DNA of 64,000 nucleotides. It comes from Prinsepia uniflora. Lineage: Eukaryota; Streptophyta; Magnoliopsida; Rosales; Rosaceae. Below the pieces are notes generated by a model. That model searched no databases. It was not told where the DNA came from and saw only the letters and a list, made by a program, of their open reading frames with translations. The translations under genes were made by a program, and so were the position numbers. The DNA lies in contig CM064871.1 of assembly GCA_032719365.1 (NCBI GenBank), positions 70,722,383 through 70,786,382 on the forward strand, in the 5' to 3' direction. This document shows positions 46,709 through 56,701 of this stretch, piece after piece; position 1 is the first letter of the stretch, and each line of letters begins with the position of its first letter.

Positions 46709-49700
46709 TTGATAACCGTGTCCGGTCCTGCTCCTGTCTGGAAAGTCGATTGAAGTTCCCAAAATACCCTCCGTACTTGCCAAACAAGGGATAGCCACAC
46801 ACGTACTCACTCATGCCTCCGTCTCTCGATCAGCCTCGACTAACGCGCTACGACCTGGAGGGTCAATAAAAACACAAAATGTGTGAGTGGACAAAAACGA
46901 ATCAGTTTATAAAACAGTTACAGAAAGGCATTTCTACCCTCCACGTAAAACCAATGCATGCATTCGAAAATCATTTCGCAATCTGTTACATTTTCAACAT
47001 AAGAAAACCGTGTACGAAAATCAAATCATTTTCCTTTTCTTAACCTTCGGGTCTTAGCCCGCAATCATAAACACATGCCTCAGCCCAAAATCATGAATCA
47101 AATCCAAGTACACAATATAATCCAAAATCCATCAAACCTTAAAAACCGAGCCACTGCCCAACACATCCGAACATCGGAAAATCAACAATAAATCACAAAT
47201 CAATCAGTTTGCTGGATATCAATTACCGAGTCTTTAAACTCACATATATCAGGCCTTCCCGGAATATCAATGAGTCTTTAAACTCAGAAAATAATCAATA
47301 GGCTTCGGGGGGTATCACAATAACCGAGTCTTTAAACTCAATCCGGGTCTTTAAACCCAATCCGGGCCCGCCCCCGTCATAACATATCCGGGTCTTTAAA
47401 CCCAAAACCAAATCCAGCAATTGTATCGGGTCTTTAAACCCAAAACCATTTGTAAATCACAACAATCCAGGATCCATCGTGATCCAAATTCCAAAACCAA
47501 TCAGAAATCACATTTTGTCATAATAGGACTTATGTCCGAATTTCACATTCAAATCCCCAATCATATCCGTCATCCATTCCCGAAACCGAATTTGCAATAA
47601 TGATTCCGTAAGCCGGCATCCGGAACCACCATTCCAAACCTAATCCAGAAATCCACTTTCACGTTTCCGAAATCCGAATCTCGTTCATCGAAATTACTTT
47701 TATGCCCTGGGCATCAAGCCCGAAATCACCTTTTCCAAAAATCCGTTTTAAATATTTGAAATCAAATCGTATTTCAAATCCCAAAGTCAAAGCTTCAAAA
47801 CCATGATCAAATCACAATATGCTCGAAATCTCGTAAAACGTGTAAATCTGTAATAATCTCGAAATACGTGTCAAAACCGTAAGTCATACTCACAATCATA
47901 ATCAAAACATCCTTAAAACATGATATGCACAAATCATGTAAAATCGTTCATTAAACCATCATCAAGCATAAGAGAAACCATAGTCTCGAAATACATGCAA
48001 TTACGTATTGCATATCAAAATACGTATAAATACGGAAATCGAAATCACCATAAGTCATAATCATAATCATAGAAATCATAGAAACATTTATGCATGCATT
48101 AAATTTTAGAAAGCAAAGTCCACTCACACACCGTCCATAACGCTCGTTTTCACGCTCCACGCGTTTCCGTAATTTCCGATATTTTCTAGGAATCTCGAAT
48201 CCTGTCCGAAATCAATCCTCAGTGTCACTAAGGACTCAAATAACATCATACTAATTTCTCATAATTTTTCGGGAATTAAATATTAATTAAAAACGTAATA
48301 TAAACTTTCGGACCCTCGAAACAATATCGAAACGGTGTCCGTTTAACTCGAAACCAACGCTAAAATGTTCGTTACATTGTATAGGAAAAAAATCGTGTTG
48401 AAGTCACCTCTAGAATCGGGCCCACGCGCCCTCACGCGTCTGATACAGTACTTGCACAGTCGTCTTCCTCACCCGGCTGACTGTGAAACGGGTCCGGTTT
48501 GCCCGCGAGACGACCCTATTAGAATCCTGTCAATTACAACTTAATTTCATCAATTCAGTGAGCCAAAAGGATCGTCGTGTGTCTAATTAGGGTTCTGTGA
48601 CCTCAACTACGTAAGAACTCACCTTAATCCAGACGATTCCAAGTCGAACTTCGAAGAACAGGTGGGTACTGTTCAATCTTCAAACTCAACCAAATTCGAT
48701 TGTTTTCTTGAAATTGACTCACTCAGAAGCTTCATAGGGTTCGTATGAACTTGTTTGTCATGTCAATTTCTCCCTTAAACCCCTCCAAATTCATGACTCG
48801 AAGCTCGAATTTCTTCTCGGCCGCCATGTTCAATCAGAGCCAAAACGGCATCATTTCTCTTCTTTCTTGCACTGGATCGACTAAGAAAGGTTCCACAAGA
48901 CTTATTCGGACCTCAATTTGGCTTGGGCTGGCCTACAATTTGAAATCGAATTCTCACTCCCTCAAGAACTCGTTTCGGATTTCGAACTCCCCTCTCACCA
49001 TTTTCATCACTTTTCTTCCTCTCTCCGTCTCAAAACTCTGCTCTCTCTCCCCCTTAATTCCTTTCCAGTGCTCACTTTCTCTCAATTCGCTCTTGGGAAG
49101 GTCGATCACGCCATGCTCCTCTGTCTCTGTTTTTCAATTTCAAGGACACCAACGTTACAAAATTCAGCCGTGCTCTGTCTTCCCAGTGCAAACAGCACAC
49201 CAATGTTTCCACTCAATTGCATAAACAATCCATTAGCACTCAACCCAACCAAATGTTTCATAAACAATTGCATACCCGTGCTCTGCTCTAAACAATTCCC
49301 TCAAAACCCACTCACGGCTGTTTCAAACTACACCCTTGAAAATTACCATTTTTCCCTTCCTTCATAAAATTACCAAAATGCCTCTCCTCGTTCTAGAACT
49401 GTAACTCATCCGTCCGAGGTCCGTTTTCAGCGTGCCGCCTGTCTACAGACTCAGGGCATCGAGACCTACTTAATGGTCCTCGAATTACATGAAAAATAGT
49501 GGTCGATCAAAAAGTCAACAATTTCCTCCTTTTCGACCTAATTACGAAAATGCCCTTGAATTTCCGAACGTCATAACTTCTTCCCTGTTCGTCGGAATCG
49601 GACGTGCCACCTGTCTATGAACTCGTGACGTCCCGAACTACGCCATAGTCATCGGTCAAAGTCCGTTTGACCGCTCGAGCAAAAATTCAACTGTTCACCC

Positions 49701-49759
49701 ACATTCTAGGGGCAAAATCGTCTTTTTCTTCAAATTTTCCAAAAGTCCAGGTCGTTACA
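46709..49759 (-). mobile_element. ~3.05-kb large LTR, minus strand, tail slightly truncated
   Basis: On the plus strand it ends CCAGGTCGTTACA at 49759 (reversed head) and starts near 46709 with the reversed tail, which stops at an AACCGTGTCCGGTCCTGCTC segment. The last ~30 bp of the normal tail are missing, which explains why no target duplication is seen. It contains head modules (about 49400-49740), CACGCGCCCTCACGCG (about 48422) and GAGTCTTTAAACTC units (47230-47430). The plus-strand frames at 48745-49367 are antisense LTR sequence. It interrupts the CACTA coding relic. Confidence 0.78.
47220..47445 (-). repeat. GAGTTTAAAGACTCGG minisatellite in the LTR
   Basis: Irregularly spaced units of CCGAGTCTTTAAACTCA and the variant CGGGTCTTTAAACCCAA, with short A-rich spacers. 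The same unit recurs in the LTRs at 11.9-12.1 kb and 43.0-43.25 kb. Confidence 0.85.
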
Positions 49760-49989
49760 TCAGAGTCGGTACGGGGTTTCCCTCGTTTATTGTTTTTGCG
49801 GCGCCTCGCCGATTGTGCACCTGTTATCACCTGATCATCAACATGGGTAGAAGGTGCTGATAGAAGGGTTGGCTGCTTTATCGAGGAAGATGTTGATGCA
49901 GGAGACGACTGTTCTGTCAGGGTGGGTGCTGATGTAGGAGGTGGGTGCTCTGTCGACGAGTCATCTCCTAAACGAGGACGAATCTCCAA
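49760..49989 (-). pseudogene. Possible N-terminal exon of the CACTA ORF relic
   Basis: The minus-strand frame from an ATG at 49989 encodes a Ser/Thr/Pro-rich N terminus (SSTEHPPPTSAPTLTEQ) followed by a basic stretch (SARRRKNNKRGKPRT), then runs into the LTR at 49759. A low-complexity plus basic N terminus is usual for plant En/Spm ORF proteins. The assignment rests mainly on its position upstream of the 45.4-46.6 kb relic. Confidence 0.4.
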
Positions 49990-50650
49990 TGTGATTTATC
50001 TACACTGAGACATCTCCAATAAGAAATTTAAAATAATTAATGTAAAATTAACTAACATATTTGTATAAACGGTTTAATTTTTAATATTAAATTCACAAAA
50101 TAACTAAATAATTCAAATATTAATTAATTAAGTAAATGAATAATAAAAAATTAATTAACAACTAGTAAATTGGCAACAAATAATTCTAACTCATCCAATA
50201 ATCCAATAATCCAAAAATTTCAACTTTTTTAATTCTAACATCAACATTCAAACCTAATAATCCAAAAATTCTAACTTTTTAATTCCAACAATCAACATTA
50301 ATCAAATCTAATAATCAATAATCCAACATTCACACATTAAATCAATCCAATAATATCCAATAATTTTCAATAATAAAAAATCAATCCAATATTCCAATAA
50401 TATCCAACACAACATTCAAAAATCCAAAAATATCCAACAATCCAATAATAAAAAATCAATCTAATAATAAAAATCAATCAAGTAAAAACAATAAAAATCA
50501 AACATTTTGTGAGGGGACTTACATTGAAAAATAGAGAGAATAGCTCGATTGGCGGCTGAGAGAGAGATGGAGGAGCTCAAACCTTCGGGATTCATGGTTG
50601 GAATTTTGGGAGCATTTGAGATTTAAGGTAGCCCGAATCATTGGGATTCA
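49990..50650. other. AT-rich low-complexity CACTA interior
   Basis: Dominated by AATAATCCAATAAT-type sequence, with no gene. A G/A-rich leader-like stretch lies at 50520-50640. Confidence 0.5.
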
Positions 50651-50660
50651 AGGGATGAGC

Positions 50661-50662
<2 letters not shown>

Positions 50663-50720
<58 letters not shown>

Positions 50721-50724
50721 TAGA

Positions 50725-50755
<31 letters not shown>

Positions 50756-50767
50756 TGTGTGTGTGTC
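50663..50767 (+). repeat. (GA)n(GT)n microsatellite
   Basis: Two long AG runs separated by GATAGATAGAGAGGGA, ending in a short GT run. Confidence 0.95.
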
Positions 50768-50829
50768 CGGTTTGGGTTGCAGAGGCATAGTGAGCCAAGA
50801 AATGAAGAGGAAGAAGAAAAGAAGGGTCA

Positions 50830-51020
50830 CATTTGTGTTTTGAGGTCGTAGACGACTTTGCTCGGCAAAGGTATACGCGTGACAAACTTTAATGATTCGT
50901 CGGGCAATGGTGGATAGCAGTTTCAATTTTTTGCGAATTTTTTGACATTATTTTTTAATTTTCACGAAATAAAAGTTGGCCCAACTAACTTCATAGGTCC
51001 ATCGGGCAAAGTCTACAACA
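50830..51020. repeat. Second block of CACTA subterminal repeats
   Basis: Contains GCTCGGCAAAGG, AACTTTAATGATTCGTCGGGC and CCATCGGGCAAAGTC. The middle motif closely matches one at about 54610-54630, so the 50.5-51.0 kb and 54.4-54.7 kb stretches are related copies. Confidence 0.6.
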
Positions 51021-52041
51021 TTTTATGGTTTGATTGATATGGAAATGAGTAAATTTACATGATCAGACTATTCAGTTCATTATAGGACGTGCCTAGACCT
51101 CACCCATCGAAAATCATGAGATTTTGAGGATTTAAAGTCGTCCGATCAAGAACAAACGGTTTGTTACTGTCGATTCGTTGCGTATCGTTACTTGATCCCA
51201 AAACTTCCAACTTCGCTAATTTTTCACGCAGATGATCCATGAGTTTGGATTATACATATGGGAAGTTGGATCCATCAGATTATTAAAGGAAATTATTGAA
51301 AATCGTAAAAACACCATATTCATTAACACTGAGAAACATTTGAAGGAAACTTCAATACTTATTTCGAGTTTTTGGTTCGATCGATATTCAAATGAATGAA
51401 TTTGAATAATTAGGCCATGCAACTCGTGATAAGACATGGCCATATGGCCATTTCATATAAAATTTCCCTGACTAGGGGTAAAATGGTAATTTCATATAAA
51501 TTTCTAAATTTAAATTTAATTAAAGGTCCGGGGTGTTGCATGTACGATCTTATTCCGTGCCAGATGCATTTGGACATCATTCAATGACATACAATAATAG
51601 TTGTTACATTTATGACACATACACATATGCATCTTTGACCACTACAATGACTATGCATAAGGGCGATGAAGATGCTAATCCCAACCAAATAGTGATCAGA
51701 AGATCTATTCAACATTTGCATCCAACCCCTGTCCATTATGCACGCTTTCACAAAATAGAATCAACGTAAGTAAATGCATTAATATTGTCCCTTAATTGGA
51801 ACAAGCTAATATCAAAATCCGCTTGTGTTCTTATGCCACCAGTGACTTGGCCATATTCCATTTGAGAGTGCACATTCTATGCTATATAGTTTGCAACCTA
51901 GGAAGCTAAATTTCGATCGAGAAAATTTCGACAGCATCACCCTACAGTTGTCCAATGCACGGCTTATATATTTTAAACGTATTTCTAGTATGCATTCGGA
52001 GAAAGTTGAGAGGATATAAACCAAATTTCCCACAATTAAAA
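51021..52041. other. Unassigned insertion, partly LTR-like
   Basis: 51021-51540 ends TCCGGGGTGTTGCA and carries GGGGTAAAATGGTAATTT, so it may be a minus-strand LTR fragment (head TGCAACACCCCGGACC). 51541-52041 shows no coding or transposon signal that I recognise. Confidence 0.35.
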
Positions 52042-52374
52042 TGTGATGACCCGAAAATCCAAAAAAGGAAAAATTAGAAAAGTTGGATGTAAAATGACGA
52101 TTTTACCCTTGGTTATGGGGCCGAAAGTTGACTTTTTGTTTGGAATGCCTTTTGGACTTTTGACCATAACCGTTGTGTAGGTCTCGAGAAACTGAGTCCG
52201 TAGATAGGCGGCATGCGTCAATCAGAGTTTGGACATAGAAGTTACGAACCTAGAACTATAAGGGGCATTTTGGTAATTTTGAAGGTAAGGGTAGTTTCGG
52301 GACTCCCGTTGACTTGTCAGAAGGGAGTAGGACTGGGCACAATTATCAAAGTCCAGTTGGGACGGGTCCTGTCA
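52042..52374 (+). repeat. 5' LTR of the gag-only element
   Basis: TGTGATGACCCG...GACGGGTCCTGTCA. Its first ~270 bp resemble the head module of the large LTRs and its last ~60 bp resemble their tail. Confidence 0.92.
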
Positions 52375-52377
52375 AAT

Positions 52378-52389
52378 TGGTATCAGCGC
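52378..52389 (+). promoter_or_regulatory. Primer-binding site (initiator tRNA-Met)
   Basis: TGGTATCAGCGC, 3 bp after the 5' LTR, matches the usual TGGTATCAGAGC complement of plant initiator tRNA-Met apart from one base (C for A). It would prime minus-strand DNA synthesis. Confidence 0.8.
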
Positions 52390-52408
52390 ATTTGATTACT
52401 GATTTGTC

Positions 52409-53329
52409 ATGCCTCCAAGACGCGAGCCCTGTGCACGGCCTGGTAATGAGTTCGAGGGTCCAGATGTTGAGAGAGCCCAACGTTTGGGAGCCACCAGATT
52501 TACTGGCCAGACAGACCTAGAAGAGGCCTACGAGTGGCTTATTCACTTTGAGCGGATTTTCGAGGTTATGAGATGTCCGCCAGAGGATATGGTCTTATTA
52601 GCCACCTTTATGTTGAGTGGTAATCCTTATAGATGGTGGCGTGGGTTACAGATGATTGGTTTAGCTGCCCACACTTTGACTTTGGAGGCTTTCCGAGATC
52701 GCTTCCTGAATCAGTTTTACCCCCGATCCTTTCGGAATGCTAAAGAGGTTGAGTTCCTTCAATTGCAGCAGGGGAATCTGTCAGTGGTCGGATATGAGCA
52801 GAACTTCTTGAACTTATCTAGTTTCGCTCCTCTGAATGTGGCAAATGGGGAGGAAAAGTGTCGACGATTTGAGCAGGGATTGAGGAATGCGATACAGGGC
52901 GCTGTGACAATAGGCTCGTATTCTACTCTGAGAGAATTATCAGATGCTGCTACTCGAGTGGAGGCAACTTTACCCACTCGAGAGCGAGATAGAAGTTCTG
53001 GACGATACCGAGAACATCAGAGTACCGGAAGTACGAGTCAAGGAAATGAACCAGAGGATATTCGAGGAGTTATGTCCAGGCCCCTTACCTCAGAAAAATC
53101 GAGTAGAGTTTCGGTTTCATCGTCATCACAACGTACACCAATCACTTGCTTTCATTGTGGAGAGCATGGTTATATTAGGAGAGAATGTCCCTACCGGTCG
53201 GATCAAAGTGTGACAGACCATACAGTTGTGGGTCGACACCAAGGACCAATGCCGACTTCTATTGGTGGCACTAGTAGCGCCAGAACTGGGCGACTGGGTC
53301 GTGGTCGGCCTTCCGGTTCACGAACGTAG
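52409..53329 (+). CDS. Retrotransposon Gag protein, zinc knuckle altered
   Basis: An intact 306-codon frame. Residues ~62-155 form the Ty3/gypsy Gag core (LSGNPYRWWRGL, FRDRFLNQFYPRSFRNAKEV, FLQLQQGNLSVVGYEQNF). A Ser/Arg-rich linker follows, then a CCHC-type zinc knuckle at 247-260. In this knuckle C247, C250 and C260 are present but position 255 is Tyr where the family has His, so zinc binding is probably weakened. The C terminus is Gly/Arg/Ser-rich. Gag would form the virus-like particle around the element's RNA. The start was chosen as the ATG 19 bp after the primer-binding site. The frame ends in TAG, not in a fusion to pol. The next frames show no protease motif. Confidence 0.9.
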   Translation: MPPRREPCARPGNEFEGPDVERAQRLGATRFTGQTDLEEAYEWLIHFERIFEVMRCPPEDMVLLATFMLSGNPYRWWRGLQMIGLAAHTLTLEAFRDRFLNQFYPRSFRNAKEVEFLQLQQGNLSVVGYEQNFLNLSSFAPLNVANGEEKCRRFEQGLRNAIQGAVTIGSYSTLRELSDAATRVEATLPTRERDRSSGRYREHQSTGSTSQGNEPEDIRGVMSRPLTSEKSSRVSVSSSSQRTPITCFHCGEHGYIRRECPYRSDQSVTDHTVVGRHQGPMPTSIGGTSSARTGRLGRGRPSGSRT

Positions 53330-53509
53330 ACCTTGGAAAGCGCAATAGAGTGCTACAAGATCTCGGTGTGGATGTAGATGTTGTGATTATTATTATTTGT
53401 TGTTACGTTTTTATTGTAATGTATGTTATTGTACAGTTGTACTGTTGTATGTTTGATTAATAAATAACTTGATCGAATTTTGGGGACGAAATTCCTTAAG
53501 GGGGAAGGT

Positions 53510-53841
53510 TGTGACGACTCGGAAATTCGAAAAAGGAAAAATTGGAAAAGTTGGATGTAAAATGACGATTTTGCCCTTAGTTATGGGGCCAAAAGTTGAC
53601 TTTTTGTTTGGAATGCCTTTTGGATTTTTGACCATGACCGTTGTGTAGGTCTCGAGACACTGAGTCCGTAGACATGCGACATGCGTCAATCGGAGTTCGG
53701 ACGTAGAAGTTACGGGTCTAGAACTATAAGGGGCATTTTGGTAATTTTGAAGTAAAGGTAGTTTCGAGACTTCAGTTGACTTGTCAGACGGGAGCAGGAC
53801 CGGGCACGGTTATTAAAGTCCAGTTGGGACGGGTCCTGTCA
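53510..53841 (+). repeat. 3' LTR of the gag-only element
   Basis: TGTGACGACTCGG...GACGGGTCCTGTCA, directly after the polypurine tract at about 53495-53507. Same layout as the 5' LTR. Confidence 0.92.
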
Positions 53842-54550
53842 TGAAACCTAACCTCATAGACATCAAACTACACAACATATACTTGTGCACCCCCAAACTG
53901 TCCGAATAAATAGACAATTCAAGAGTCAGTTAATTAATTTGATTCACTGACTCTTAAACAGGTGTAAGGTATTCCTTTGAATTTCATTATACAAAATTAA
54001 TCAACCCAATTAACTTTGCATGAACGAAATTCCTATTTTCCTAATTTAATAATCTATTTATATTTGCTAACATATTTTCTAATTTCCTAACATATTTTAT
54101 AATTTTATAATTTCAAAATTTTCATAATATTTTCTCTATTTCCTAACATATTTTCCTAACAAAATTTCTAATTCCCTACACATTTTCTACAAGTTTTCCA
54201 CAATAAATCAAAATTTCCTAAACATAATTATATCCGAAATTCTTAACAAAATCAAATTGAGAGGCTAACACCCACCTTTTTATAAGCATTTCTTCAAATC
54301 AACCACAAATTAATTTCCTAAAATACAAAACTTGATTAGCTTCCAATAAAAAGTCAAAATCTCAAAACTAAAAAAGTTAAAATCCACAAACCTTCAAAAT
54401 TGATATTGGTCGATCATTCAAAGACAAAAGAATTTGATTGGTAGTAAAAATGATGATGAAATGATGTTATATGGTTGGTGAGAGTGAGTGAGAGAGAGTG
54501 ATGAGAGGTGTGGGATTGAGTTGAGAGGAAGAAGAAAAAGAAGAAAGTTC
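53842..54550. other. AT-rich CACTA interior
   Basis: TTTCCTAACATATTTT-type low-complexity DNA, then a GA-rich leader-like stretch (54480-54545) resembling the one at 50.5-50.8 kb. No gene was seen. Confidence 0.45.
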
Positions 54551-54559
54551 CGGGGTGGG

Positions 54560-54960
54560 ATTTTAATGTGTTTAGAATTTTTCTCAGCGAAGGTGTTCAT
54601 CGGGTAAAGTTTAATGATTCGTCGGGCATGCTTCTCAATTAAATTTTTCCCGACAGATGATGACTTGTCGAGCAAGGATCACCATCCTTCCCGTGCCAAA
54701 TTTTTTCCTTCCCGCGCCAATTTTAGACTTGTGCTCGGCGGGGGTATTCGTTGAGCAAAGTTTTTTAAATTGAAGTTTGTCCAACAGATGGTGTTGACTC
54801 GTCGAGCAAGGATCACCGTCGTTCATGCGCCAAATTTTTTCCTTCCTTCGCCAATTTTAGTCAATGCTAGGTTTTGCCTGGCGAAAGAAATTCGTCGTTA
54901 AGACAGTTTTGTCCGACGAAAGGTGTTGACTCATTGGGAAAATGTTTCCATTTTCGCGTG
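54560..54960. repeat. Right subterminal repeats of the CACTA element
   Basis: Contains two ~110-bp direct repeats: GACTTGTCGAGCAAGGATCACC and GACTCGTCGAGCAAGGATCACC, each followed by GCGCCAAATTTTTTCCTTCC and GCCAATTTTAG. TTCGTCGGGCATGC and TTGCCTGGCGAAAG variants also occur. The array resumes at 55555-55625 after a MITE insertion. Confidence 0.7.
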
Positions 54961-54996
54961 TGAACGGTACCGGCTTCCCGCAAAGAGTTATCCCGA

Positions 54997-55549
54997 TAGG
55001 GATGGCAATGTGTCGTATCGTGTCGGGTTCGTGTCGTGTCATGAACTCTATTTTACCCATTTATGCCCAACCCGAATTCGACCCGTTTAATAATCGTGTC
55101 AAGAATGCCCAACCCAAACCCGACCTGTTAATGACTCGCGTAACCCATGTAATTCATTTAATAAACAGATCGTACTCAAAACTCAATTAACCTATGATCC
55201 GTTTAACCTGTTTAACATGTTTAATCTATTTAAATTATAAGATTTAGTAGGTATTTAGGTAGGTAAATGGGTAGATATATGAGTTACTAATACCACGTTT
55301 ATTAAATGGATCAATATATAAGCCAATATACGTGTTAAACTATTAACCCGAAATCTACCTATTTATTAAACGGGTTAACAAGTCATTATACAGGTTAACA
55401 GGTTGACTTGAAACCCACCCGTTTATTAAACGAGTCATAACGGGTTGACCCGAAAATGACCCGAAATTTTAATCGAGCGGGTTGATCCGGATAAATCTCG
55501 CGCGGGTTTCAAATCGTGTATCGAGTTGTATCAAAAATTGCTATCCTTA
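54997..55549. mobile_element. hAT-type MITE
   Basis: 553 bp with inverted termini TAGGGATGGCAAT and ATTGCTATCCTTA (two mismatches). 8-bp flanks TATCCCGA and TATCCCAG match at 6 of 8 positions, consistent with a hAT target duplication. The interior is rich in GTGTCGTGTC and GGGTTGACCCG-type motifs and encodes nothing. It interrupts the CACTA subterminal array. Confidence 0.78.
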
Positions 55550-55643
55550 TATCCCAGCGAGCTTTTGTCGAGCAAAGACCTATTTAGCGGCGAAATAATA
55601 TCCGTCGGGCAAAGTTTGGATGGACCAGTTTTCTTATATAGTG

Positions 55644-56121
55644 TATTATACGAAAGAAACTGATAGTGACATACTACTGACATTTAAGACAGATTTAAAT
55701 TTGAGGCTCTCTTTATATGCTAAATTTAAGGGCGATTTAAAATATTGAACCAAGAGTAGTTTGGTATGATTCGGCTGGCATTTCCTCTCTTCGATCTCTA
55801 TCCACATATTAAGCATGGCTCCAAGCCACACCTACCAGGCTACCATCGACTATAAGAAGATCCAGCTACAAGTAGATTCAGATACTGCTAACATTGCCGA
55901 TCGCCAAGTTTATAACTTACCCTTTATAAGGATATTCGAAATAAAAAGGCTGAAGATGATCCAGCAAGTGACCAAATTATTAAAAATATAAACATATAAA
56001 TATATATATATATATATGTGAATATACTCACTAGAATTACTGTTTAGTAATATATAGTGATAGCTAGAGGAGCTAATGAAGGATGAGGATGGGGTCATCA
56101 CTTGATCCTTGGTAAGATCCT
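55644..56121. other. Intergenic stretch downstream of the RING-H2 gene
   Basis: Contains an ATG-initiated frame of fewer than 60 codons from 55815 that resembles nothing I know, and a (TA)n run near 56000. No supported gene. Confidence 0.4.
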
Positions 56122-56607
56122 TCAGCGCAACCACCATGTATCGCGGGCATCGTCACTCTCCGAACTGAAAGAACAGAACCGAAGTACCAGAACTTGGAAG
56201 TGCTGATGATGATGTGAACCTTGTGTGGCTGCCGGTGGAGATATAAAACACCGGCAGAGGGGACACGTGGTATGCTTAAAGGCAGTCCATCTGTCCAGGC
56301 ATAGTTTATGAAAGAGATGAGCGCATCTCAATTCTGTCACCTCTTCTCCTTCTTCAAACTTGCATAGGCACACAGCACAATATTCCACATCATGACCACC
56401 CTCCCCCTCCTCCTCCTCGGTCCTGGTCCCCGCGTACCGAACTGTGCTAACTGAAGATATTGATGATGAAGATTGTGTGGTTTGATCATCGGAAAGGACT
56501 TCGAAGTCGCAAAAGCATTGATTGTAATGTAGGGAGAAGGAATGGTAAAGCAAGAAGTTGAACATCCAGCTTAAGTGGGCACCGATTGCAACTATGTACT
56601 TCCACAT
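56122..56607 (-). CDS. Small RING-H2 E3 ubiquitin ligase, intronless
   Basis: 161 residues from the ATG at 56607. A hydrophobic N-terminal segment (YIVAIGAHLSWMFNFLLYH) suggests a membrane anchor. An acidic EEEEGEGG patch precedes the RING-H2 domain, with zinc ligands C77, C80, C95, H97, H100, C103, C115 and C118, spaced C-x2-C-x14-C-x-H-x2-H-x2-C-x11-C-x2-C. The DRW Trp next to the sixth ligand is the usual E2-contact residue. The architecture fits the short RHA2/XERICO-like plant RING-H2 proteins, which ubiquitinate targets and often act in hormone or stress signalling. Which one this is cannot be decided. An in-frame ATG at 56661 would add 18 residues, but it lies only ~33 bp below a TATA-like element, leaving almost no leader, so 56607 is preferred. 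Confidence 0.87.
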   Translation of the reverse strand: MWKYIVAIGAHLSWMFNFLLYHSFSLHYNQCFCDFEVLSDDQTTQSSSSISSVSTVRYAGTRTEEEEGEGGHDVEYCAVCLCKFEEGEEVTELRCAHLFHKLCLDRWTAFKHTTCPLCRCFISPPAATQGSHHHQHFQVLVLRFCSFSSESDDARDTWWLR

Positions 56608-56693
56608 TATTTTAGTTAAAAGCGAACTAGATGGAAAGATGTTGAGAATTTTGATTTGCAAATGGTGAGTTTAGGAGGGGAAAACAAGAATGT

Positions 56694-56701
56694 ATTTTAT
56701 A
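56694..56701 (-). promoter_or_regulatory. Putative TATA box of the RING-H2 gene
   Basis: TATAAAAT on the minus strand. It predicts transcription starting around 56665-56670 and so favours the downstream ATG at 56607. Confidence 0.45.

Larger units (their letters stand above)
52042..53841 (+). mobile_element. Complete gag-only LTR retrotransposon (TR-GAG-like)
   Basis: It is 1.8 kb long: a 333-bp 5' LTR, a primer-binding site, one gag frame, about 180 bp of non-coding DNA with a TTAAGGGGGAAGG polypurine tract, and a 332-bp 3' LTR. Flanks are TAAAA before and TGAAA after, a 4-of-5 match to a target duplication. There is no protease, reverse transcriptase, RNase H or integrase, so mobility would need enzymes supplied by another element. 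By hand alignment the LTRs differ at about 30 positions, mostly transitions, so the insertion is not recent. It lies within the CACTA region. Confidence 0.9.
39732..55643 (-). mobile_element. Degenerate CACTA (En/Spm) DNA transposon with nested insertions
   Basis: The left terminus TACTACTACAAGAAAAC (first C mutated to T) and the right terminus, reverse-complemented CACTATATAAGAAAAC, are CACTA-type inverted repeats. TAT flanks both ends (39729-39731 and 55644-55646), as expected for a 3-bp duplication. Subterminal blocks rich in TCGTCGGGCAAAG and TCGTCGAGCAAGG variants lie at about 39760-40110, 50840-51020, 54560-54960 and 55555-55625. Minus-strand coding relics are at 45.4-46.6 kb and 49.76-49.99 kb. 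Because a subterminal block also occurs in the middle (50.8-51.0 kb), the span may be two related copies joined or one nested in the other. The strand is that of the relic coding segments. Confidence 0.72.

Noticed and set aside
48745..49367. Two overlapping plus-strand frames of 149-159 codons
   Set aside because: Antisense to the minus-strand LTR 46709-49759 in its pyrimidine-rich leader region; not conserved in frame with the other LTR copies.
50648..50926. Minus-strand Leu/Ser repeat frame
   Set aside because: Translation of the (GA)n microsatellite.
51533..51769. 78-codon plus-strand frame
   Set aside because: Starts in an LTR-like end and shows no known motif; insufficient evidence.
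55815..55993. ATG frame of fewer than 60 codons after the CACTA end
   Set aside because: Too short, with no recognisable domain or promoter support.
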